Of a stretch of DNA of 64,000 nucleotides, positions 55,853 to 64,000 are shown one piece after another. Below the pieces are notes generated by a model. It saw only the letters and a program-made list of their open reading frames with translations, did no database searches and had not been told where the DNA came from. Within the stretch, counting starts at the first letter, position 1, and each line of letters opens with the position of its first letter. Position numbers and translations under genes: made by a program. Source of the stretch: Acanthamoeba sp. SK_2022b (taxonomy: Eukaryota; Discosea; Longamoebia; Acanthamoebidae); NCBI GenBank assembly GCA_027943245.1, contig JANDJZ010000011.1, positions 62,001 to 126,000 of the forward strand. Direction: 5' to 3'.

Positions 55853-58800
55853 TCAGAGCTCGGCAAGCAAGTCATCTTCGAGATCCCCTTCCGCGTCATC
55901 AGCGTCATCGTCCGCCTCCTCCTCTCCCTGCTCTTCGCTGGCGTCTTGATCTTCGTCCGCCTCGGCGGCAGCTTTTGTCGGTTCTGGCGGTGCCAACTCG
56001 ATGTCCTGGCGGTTGAAAGGAGAGAGCGAAGCAGAACACAGTGTTAACGATCAGGGGCGCACGGCGCAACAGAGCCGCCCGAGACACCTTTTGAGTTTGC
56101 TTATGGAACACGAAGGTAATAAGGTCCGTTTCCTCGCCAACTCGCTGCAATACCGGGTCCTGCAGCGACACACCACGAAACTTAAGCACTACACACTGCA
56201 ACGCGAGTGTCGTAACGTGGTTGTTGTCCACATGATCACGATACCGTGAAGGTTGCAGGATCCCGCTGGTGTGCCCACACCGCTGCTTTCTTCTCGTCCT
56301 TCCCCATTTTGCTCTTGTTGGCCTTTGGCGCTCGCCGACCGTCGATCGTGTCATCCTGTGGGTTGGTTGTCCGGTATGAGAAGAAAGGGCCACCTCTTCC
56401 CCCCCCCCCCATCTCCACAAAGGGCAAGAGGTTGTGCGGACCACACACGTGCAACCGAAGAGTTCGTGAGTGTCGCAAGCCGTCAAGTCGTTGTAGGAGA
56501 AGATGTCCTGAAGCTCCTCTTTCGTGAAGCGTGCCTGGCGCAGAAATAAAAAGGCAGACCGTCAAATCATGGCAAACACGCGCATACGACGACGGCAGAG
56601 GCACCTTGAGGGCATCGCCTGCCATTCGGTTGGCGTCCACGACGGCATTGGAGAGACCCTCCTTAGCGACCTGACGCTGGAATATTTTCTCTGTGGGCGT
56701 TCACGTGGGGTTAGCTTTACGGTGCTATGAATTCACGCAGCGAGGTGGCTGGCGAGGCGTGCCTTCGATCGTGCCAGTTCTGGAGGGAAAAATAGACAAC
56801 AGTGACAGCGACGCCATGTGAGCTGTGGGTTTAGCCGCAGTTGATGCTCAATGTTAAGCAACACGTCGCAGAGAGCGAAGCGTACGAGACAAAGCGATAG
56901 ATCCAGCACTTCTTCTTCTGACCGTAGCGCCAAACTCGACCCATCGCCTGGGCATCGTTGGCCGGGTTCCTGCAATGCATGACGTCCACGCCAAAGAGTG
57001 TGGGTGGATTGAGGGTCCATTCTAGGTCAGAATAGCGGGACGGCGCGCACCAGTCAGGGTCGAACAAAACGATGCGGTTCGATCCCACCAAGTTAAAGCC
57101 CACGTTGCCTGCTTTGCTCGACAACAGGAACACGACTTTTGTCCCAAAAGTTGCATCGAGGTAAGGGAAGAGGCGTTAGGCAGTGCCACGGAACAGAGAA
57201 GAGGGGTGGGGTGTGCACAGTAATCACTGGTCTGATCGTTGAAGTGGTCAACGATGCTCTGGCGCTGGCCCGTGGGCGTGGATCCGTCCAAGCGCACAAA
57301 GCGGTAGGATCGCATCTTGCACAGTGTCTGCATCACATCCAGTGCCTGCTTGAAGTTTGAGACGATGACCACCCTGTCTTTCGTGGTGCGTCTGATGACC
57401 CCCAAGAGCTTATCCAACGCTTCCATCTTGCCTGCCGTGCGGCGCCATCCATTCAAGGGCCGTAAGTTTGACAACCCCTGCCATGGCCACATGCGGAGTG
57501 ACACAACTCAGTACCCGATAGTTCGAGGTCATGTGTGGTGGCGGTGAAGTCCTCAGGAAAAAGGGCCAGCAGTTTTTTCATCTCGGGCTCTTCCTCACTC
57601 TGCGGACAAAGAGTTAGTCAAAGAGCGAGACATCAATACGGGGCCGGCTGTGGTTGTACATCGGCCTTGGGGAAGATGGCACACGGGTGGTTGCACAGCT
57701 TGCGCAGCGAGATAATACAGGACAAAGCGATTGCCTGCTGTCCGCCGGAAAGGACAGAGCACACCAGGGTGGACCGAAGGAACTGTCTGTACAAGTCCGC
57801 CTGGAGCGGCGAGAGTCGGCAGAACACAATCTGCTCCACTTAACAATGCCGGAACATTAAAAAGGCATTAGCCAGGCTACAGCGATGCTGGAAGGAGGGA
57901 AAGGTAGATACCTCGGGGAGGCAGGTATTGACGCAGGAGATCCTTGGTGCGGCGGATGATGAAGCTCTCGGTTCGTTTCATCAACTGGCAAACGAAAGCA
58001 CATGAGCGGCGGGGGGGGGGGCAAGAGTGCTGCGCAGCGTGGGCGCAAGCGTACGGCGGCGGAGCGGGATTGAGATTCGAGCTTCTGCTGAGGCGTGGCG
58101 TTGAGGTCTCTGCCGAGCACGATCGGGGTGGCAAACACATCCCTGAACTTCTTGAGGTCCATGAATCCGGGGTTGCAAAAGTTGACCATCGTGAAGAACT
58201 CTTCCAGATCATTCTGAAGAGAGAAATCAACTCGAGGTGAGTTCACAGAGAACATTATTACAGCCTTTAGTGTGCGGGGATACCTGAATTGGTGTGCCCG
58301 TGATGATGACCCTGCGTCGTGTCCCCAAGCCGTTGATGCATTTGGTAATACGAGCGTCGGCATTCTTCAACCTATGGCCCTGCGCGACGACAATGATTGT
58401 TCTGTGTTAACATCGACACTGTTTGGTGGTAGTCGCATCCTCCAGCCCCTATCCCAAGCCGGTACCTCATCGCAGACGACTAAATCGATCCCGCTCACTC
58501 CTTGAAGGAAGGTCGCGTGGATTCGGAACTGCTCATACGATATGATCAGCAGCGGCCGATGCGGAGAGGTCTTGAACTCGTCCAGAAGCCTCATTGTTTC
58601 TTCCTTCTTGGTTGCCGCCTGGCCAACCACCAGAGCGTGGAGTCTCTCCAGGCCCAGCCACCGCTTTACTTCGTGGTACCAATTCTGCGACAGTCTAGGG
58701 CGTCAGCATCGAGTGTCACCCCCCCCTTAAGAGCCAGTCACCAGAGCTCAGCACCTTTGTTAAAGAGGTGGGAGTCACCACGAGGGCCTTCTTCGAGGCC

Positions 58801-60364
58801 GGTGTGCCGTTTGGGCTATCGAGTAATACCATACAGTAAACGAACAAGCGATGGCGTCATATTGCGAGCGGCAGCGCACGGAAAGAGGCGTACCCTTGCT
58901 TGAGCAGTGTCCATATGAGGGTGATGGCCTGCAAGGTCTTTCCTAGTCCCATTTCATCGGCTAAGATGCAGCCTCGTCCCGGACTCCTCAAGCCCATGGT
59001 GCATTCATACATAAATCTCACACCCTCGCGCTGGTGCGGCTGCAGAATGCTGCACGGCACACAGGCATACAGGTGGCGAAACACAGAGAAATGAGATCAC
59101 TCCGGCGCCCTAGAGCGAGGAAGTAGAGGAGAAGGAAGGGAGCGCACTTTCCCAGGTAGGGATCAATGACCACGGGCACGAGCGGCCCACTGCACGCGGG
59201 GATTGATTAGTGAGCAGCCAAAGGACACTGTGAGAGCACCGGTAAATGGGCGGTACTTTGCGTCGGAGGTGGCGGTGGGGTTGAACAAAATGATCGAGTC
59301 TTCGTTGATGGCGTATCGCGGCTTGACCTCTTTAACGGCTGCCTTACCGTCGGTAGCCACAGCGTGCGACTTGAACTTAGTGGGCACCTTGGGCCTGGGC
59401 GCCGGAGCCGGTGCCACTCCTCCCTTGACTGCGAAGGGTATCTTCTTCAGCAACATCCTGCCGATTCCGCGCCCTGTAGGGAGAGCGCTGTACCTTCTAC
59501 CTCGTCAAGGAAGACAGAACCGGAATGATAGTTTTCAGGCGTGATCTCCTCGAGGATCTATCACACGAGCAACGTGAGGTTCCACACAGAATTGGCAATG
59601 GAACGCAAACTCGCACTGGCCTAGATGGAGTTTACCTCGAGCTCCTTACCCGAGAAGCAGAGCGATTCCCCGGGTCCGAGATCCACTAGTTCCTGGCCAA
59701 TAAGCGGTGAACATGACGCTCACGCATTCTACGAGATCGTGGGTACCTTAGCCGGGTAGGACGACGTCTTGCCTATCTCCTTTGCCTGCATATCCTTGAG
59801 GATGCACACTTTGCCGTCTTTAAGCACGAGCACACCTGTTGCCAGCACACCAATGTAAGCGTGAGCTCGGTGTACATACTTGACCATCGGGTCAGGAGGA
59901 GAGGCGGAAGCCGTGCCATCGCTGTAGGTCTTGTGCTTCTTGCGGCTGAACTTGCACCACATGACGCGGTAGTAGCGAGCCTCCTCCAACTTGCTGTCGG
60001 CCTCCCCCGTTTTCTTGGCCTGAGTGGCCACCTGGCGCGGGGTTGCCGGCGCGGAAGCCGTGGTGGACGCTGCGACGGGACTCTTGAACGAACGGCGCAC
60101 GCCAAGGCCTGGCCTGCGCGCGGCCACAGGAGAGGCAGCGGCAACTTTTTCCTCTCCTTTCGTCTCTTTCTCCTTTGCAACATCTACAACTCGGGATTCG
60201 GGTTTAATATCCATTTGCTCCGCGGGAGCTTCGTCATCTTCATCTTCGATTTTGGGCCGTTTGGCTGGTGACTCCTCCGTTTTCTTCGTGGTGGTGGTGT
60301 TTGAAACAAGAGGACTAACAAAGGGACGTTTGCCCCTCTGCGAAGGTGCTTGACTTCTTCTCAT
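55853..60364 (-). CDS. RAD54B: RAD54B-type SNF2 recombination translocase
   Basis: The N-terminus [12 protein letters not shown] matches the conserved MRRSxAPSQ start of RAD54B. The RAD54B-specific module follows: [40 protein letters not shown] and the IGR/GKELE region. The SNF2 core gives [37 protein letters not shown] (motif I), [22 protein letters not shown] (motif II, split by an intron), [19 protein letters not shown] (III), [81 protein letters not shown] and [20 protein letters not shown] (VI). The C-terminus is acidic ([12 protein letters not shown]). The protein moves along duplex DNA and aids Rad51/Dmc1 in homologous recombination. A GTG at 60421 precedes the ATG at 60364, which I take as the start. 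Confidence 0.94.
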
Positions 60365-60647
60365 CGTGTAGCGTGGCAGCTGTTTGCAGTCTCCCGCGGC
60401 TGTCCCGCTCTTGGTTTCCACTACCTATTTATTAGAAGAAAAAATTCGCAGTTCTGTTGCCGCTCTGTCTGTTCTCGATTATTATGACACAAGTGTATTT
60501 GTGGTACCCGCAAGCTGAATGACATAAGTGTAGTGTACAGTCAAAGGGGCGAGCAGGTGGGATGCTAGAGTGTTCAGGACGAAACGCTGATTGCCCGAGG
60601 AGAGCCTTTCGTTGATGGAGGGCCACTGTCCCCCTGGTGCTGCGCTG
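60365..60647. other. Intergenic: RAD54B 5' flank and DOCK 3' flank
   Basis: About 280 bp. The reading frame of the last DOCK exon also stays open to 60574 in a different phase, so the DOCK C-terminus could be longer if the last intron is spliced otherwise. No other feature. Confidence 0.45.
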
Positions 60648-63600
60648 TTAGTCGTCCTATGAAGCAAAATCGGAGGAAATGGTAGGGCAGGACGGATACC
60701 CCAGTCGTTGATTCGCTCTCGCTGTCTTCCGACTCGTCGCTGTTGTTGCTGTCTTGCATGATGCCGAAGCTCATCACGCGCTTGGGATCTCTGGACTGGA
60801 CATGAGGTTCCATCTGGAGCTTGATGTCCCTGTACGGTATCAAGCGCGTGTGGTCAGTATCAGCGCCTCAGTCGCGCTTCAGGGGTTTCCAAACCTGAAG
60901 CCTTCCTCAATGGATTTCTGGAACTGGAGCTGCTCGGTGCCGATGAGGGAGCGGTTGAGTTCTATCGCTCTGTCGCAGGCCTTCAGGAATTGCCGCAGGC
61001 TCTCACGAAGGCGCTCCAACGATGCCGGCGGGTATTTGTCGCCCTCGCCCTTGGCCAGGAACACCTCGCATATCTCTGTCGCGCCCTGGTTGACCTCTGC
61101 ACGACCGCCAGCGTTGTGCTCACATCAGTACGGGCCACTTCTGTCTTCGTGCGTGAGCTTCCTGATGCACGTACGCGGTAGAGCACTTCCTTGGAGGACG
61201 TGCTGAAGGGTCTTGATGTTTGACGGCTTTTGCTCCAGCTCATTGACCAGAGCTTGTACCCGCTTATCGATCTCTTCGATAGACACCTCGAGCGGATTCA
61301 GTTCCTCCTGCTCGTCACCGACCCAATACGGCGCACATAAGTAACCTTGCTGATGCCTGCTCACAGCAAGCCATGCATGGCGCGCGTGCGTGATTCACGT
61401 ACAAAGGTAGAGTTCTTGACGGGCAAGCGCTTGAGGATGTAGGGGAATTGGGCGTCGACAGTAAGCCTAGTCTTCCGCTTCCACTGCTCGGCCACGCCCG
61501 AGGCATGGGCCTTGCCGGATGGGGCCTTGGTGAAGGGAGCCTGTGGTTTACATGCGACAAGGTAGGTAAGAACGGGTCCTGTGTATGGGGCCGGGCACGG
61601 GTGGAGACGCGCCTGGAACTGGAAGGTCGTTAGATTGGTGTTGCGCTCGAACAGCGTGACTCGGCTTCGCTGCTCTGCATCGGTGAGATGAGGCTTGAGG
61701 TAGGTTATCTGCAGATAGAGCTTCTTCTCGGTGAGCTCCTTCCCCTCGAGCGTGGAGTCTATCACCTCAATCTGCCTGTCCGATACTCCATACGTCTTCT
61801 GACAATGGCGTTTCATCTGCAAGCAACCAGGACATCGGGGCAGTATACACCATCAGCACCTAATCAACAGCAGTTGTGTGGATGTTATTCACCTTCTCCG
61901 TGAAGTCGAACAAGTGAGTGAACTTGGGTTCCCTGTAGATGAACTGCTTACCGTCGAGCCGTCCAAACACGCGGCCGTAGAATCCCACGCGGAAATACTC
62001 GTTCTCCAGCCGTACGGTGTCGTCGACGGCCGAGATGAGCGTGTAGAGCCGGTTGAGCTGCTTGTGGCACGCAGCAAGCTCCTTGTAGGACCGGTTACGG
62101 TGATAGATGGCCATCAGCAGACCATAGAGCTCTATGGCGTACTCGAACGCCCCCGCCTTTTCCAGGTGGTCGAGCGCCAGGTTGAGTTCAGCGATGAGGC
62201 CCGCTTCGGAGAAGACATGCGATTGACACGTCCCCTCCTCTTCCTGGTCGGCAATCTCAGCCAATCCCGGGCACATTCGGTGAAACAACTCGTCCTCCCT
62301 ACCCCATCGCCGAAACATTGGCCAAATCACCATCCGTTATGTGGGCTGTGTGTTTGTGTGTGTGTGTGTCTAGATAAGAGAAAGGGCAAGAAAGCGCATG
62401 TACCTGAGGGACAAGCGATAGTTGCAATTCTGCTTCAGGTACTCGAGAACGAGAGCACAGATGTGGATGTGGCATAGGGCGGCCTCGGTGAAGTTGGTCT
62501 CGGAATAGTGGAATCGGGCGAGCTCGTTGAGCCACGTCACCCGCAAGTCGGGCGTATGGACGTAGCCCTGTGCGATGCGGAAGTAGAGCTCGGCCATCAT
62601 TTCCGAGTCGGCCTTTTGCTTGAGCTCCGTGACCTCGATGGTGTCCCTCAGGATCTTGGTGAGCGTGCCCGATAGCTCCTGGACCTGGCGGGCGAAGCCA
62701 GCCTTAAGGTGGCAGTGTCGCGCCTCGTTGCGAGCCTGCTCCACGGGGATGATGGAGATGGTGGCGGTCGAGTACACAAACAGGGCGTACTCTGTGAGCG
62801 AGTTGAAGGCGTGGCGGATGTAGGTATCGTCGCTCATGGCGCCCTCGGTGATGAGCTGCGAGAGTGCCGTTGTGGCCAGCGTGTAGATGCGTCCGAACTG
62901 GCCCATCTCCTCGTAGTTTCGTAGCATGAGCAAGAACAGCAGCGACGTCGCCAATGCTCGCGTGTGGGTAGACGCAAAGTTAGCGTAGCGGATGACCTCC
63001 CGGCAGAGCGAGTAGAGCGTGGACGAGTTCTCGGAGAACAGGCGCGAGCGGAAGCGGGAGAGAAATGCTCGCAGCGATCCGAAGAGCGCCTCCAGGAACC
63101 GCAGCGCCTGTGGCCGCTCGAGGAAGTTGACCATGAGGGACAGCACCTTCTCGAGCGTGGGTGTTCCCTCTGGCGTCAGCATTTCGGCGGCAAAGTCGTC
63201 CATGAAGTCCTCGACAATGTCCAGCAGGATCATCATCACGCAACAGTTGAGCTTGCCCTCTTTGCCGGGCTCCTGCGACTTCTCCTCCGAGTCCGAGTTC
63301 TTCCGCGGGCTCTCCGGAGGCTTCTTCTCCGACATGGCGAAGGCGAAAGAGGGCGCCTGCAGGATGGCGTCCTTGTTGGTGCGGTCGTACTCGAACGTGG
63401 CCGCACATGCCCCGAGCAGGTCCAAAAATTGGTGTCGCCTTTCGAGGGACTCGTGGCGCCACCACTGCCGTAGGAAGGCTCGATTCACGTTCTTGAGCAC
63501 GAACAACACAGAAATGTAGAGGCCGCGCTTTTCGACGGCCGGACTCTCCTTGTGCCACACCTCCATATCGACGTAGGCATCGAGGAGCAAGGGCACCAGT

Positions 63601-64000
63601 GGGAAATAGACCAGGGCCACCCGTTCCCGTAGTTCGGGCTCCTGGTAGCGGGCATCAAAGTCGTGCTTTGTGAGGAGCATATTGAGGGAGCAGATGGCGA
63701 TTGCTCTCGCCAGCTTGACGGTATCTGCACCGCTGAGGCTGCGCACCACCTCTCTTATCAGCATAGCCGCTTGTGGGTGTTTCTCACTCATTGCCTACTC
63801 GACAAGTGGTGTGTGAGTAGAAATGCCTAATTGTTGAGCAGAAGTGGCAGAAGGGGAGGGCACCGCGAAGGAGATGTCGGTCGGCTGCAACTCGTAGGGC
63901 ACCGGCAGGTTGATGGGAATGAAGCACTCATGATCGGTGAGAATTTTGAAGAAGTCGAACTTTAGCACCGCTAGCTCCATTGCCCCAACCTGCTCTCCCG
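60648..64000 (-). CDS. DOCK-family guanine-nucleotide exchange factor, C-terminal part
   Basis: The 5' end is off the right edge. The large exon 63791-62370 encodes helical-repeat sequence (MSEKHPQAAMLIREVVRSLS, LLDAYVDMEVWHKESPAVEK) as in the centre of DOCK proteins. Downstream exons form the DHR-2 exchange domain: MTWLNELARFHYSETNFTEA AL, YAIELYGLLMAIYHRNRSYK, FRVGFYGRVFGRLDGKQFIY, REPKFTHLFDFTEKV, YLQITYLKPHLTDAEQRSRV, LFERNTNLTTFQFQ, EQWKRKTRLTVDAQFPYILK and VSIEEIDKRVQALVNEL. It ends VNQGATEICEVFLA, then SIEEGF, and an acidic tail (SDESEDSESESTTGDD). DHR-2 domains activate Rac or Cdc42. The FYGRVFG and NTNLTTF motifs suit the DOCK family; the subfamily (DOCK180 or zizimin) cannot be fixed without the N-terminus. 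Confidence 0.88.
62346..62369. repeat. GT-rich repeat in a DOCK intron
   Basis: TGTGTGTTTGTGTGTGTGTG-type stretch on plus (CA on the sense strand), between two DHR-2-proximal exons. Confidence 0.85.

Overview
The window is nuclear DNA from a free-living amoeba. It most resembles Acanthamoeba: GC-rich, densely packed, with many short introns of about 60-110 nt. The gene content (SDE2, NDUFS7, RFC2, SMC2, SF3B6, ALIX, DOCK and RasGEF proteins, cathepsin L-like proteases, phenylalanine hydroxylase, TMEM208, histone H3) is that of a complex unicellular eukaryote. The species call is inferred from style and similarity, not from a database match. About 29 protein genes and one tRNA gene are supported. 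Intergenic gaps are mostly 35-470 bp.

Layout, left to right. 1-8.5 kb: SDE2 (3' part lost off the left edge), UBE2G1, ALIX, then NDUFS7 on the plus strand and RFC2 on the minus strand. 8.6-14.4 kb: one large minus-strand gene joining a BAH domain to a DUF4211 domain. 14.5-18.1 kb: an atypical Rab GTPase, the splicing factor SF3B6 and a mitochondrial PP2C phosphatase. 18.2-30.7 kb: SMC2 of condensin, then a very large RecB-like nuclease/SF1 helicase, both on the plus strand. 30.7-36.3 kb: a TMEM135-like membrane protein, a SET-domain protein and two tandem cathepsin L-like proteases, all minus. 36.5-40.4 kb: tRNA-Ala(CGC) and four intronless genes, two of which are distant paralogues sharing an RLEW coiled-coil motif. 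40.8-50.1 kb: an MFS transporter, a RasGEF and phenylalanine hydroxylase. 50.3-55.6 kb: TMEM208, a PB1-domain protein, a divergent histone H3 with two tail deletions and 5-aminolevulinate synthase. 55.9-64 kb: RAD54B and the 3' part of a DOCK-family exchange factor that runs off the right edge.

There is no operon logic; neighbours are mostly unrelated. Themes that recur are chromatin and DNA maintenance (RFC2, BAH-DUF4211, SMC2, nuclease-helicase, SET, H3, RAD54B), small-GTPase signalling and membrane traffic (ALIX, Rab, RasGEF, DOCK), and mitochondrial function (NDUFS7, PP2C, ALAS). The items most worth a second look are the BAH-DUF4211 architecture, the RLEW pair with a long inverted repeat upstream of one member, the Rab with altered P-loop and switch II residues, the PPTC7-like phosphatase lacking a metal-binding Asp, and the deleted-tail H3. 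Multi-exon genes are given as outer start and stop positions. Exon joins were checked by reading phase wherever a join is described.
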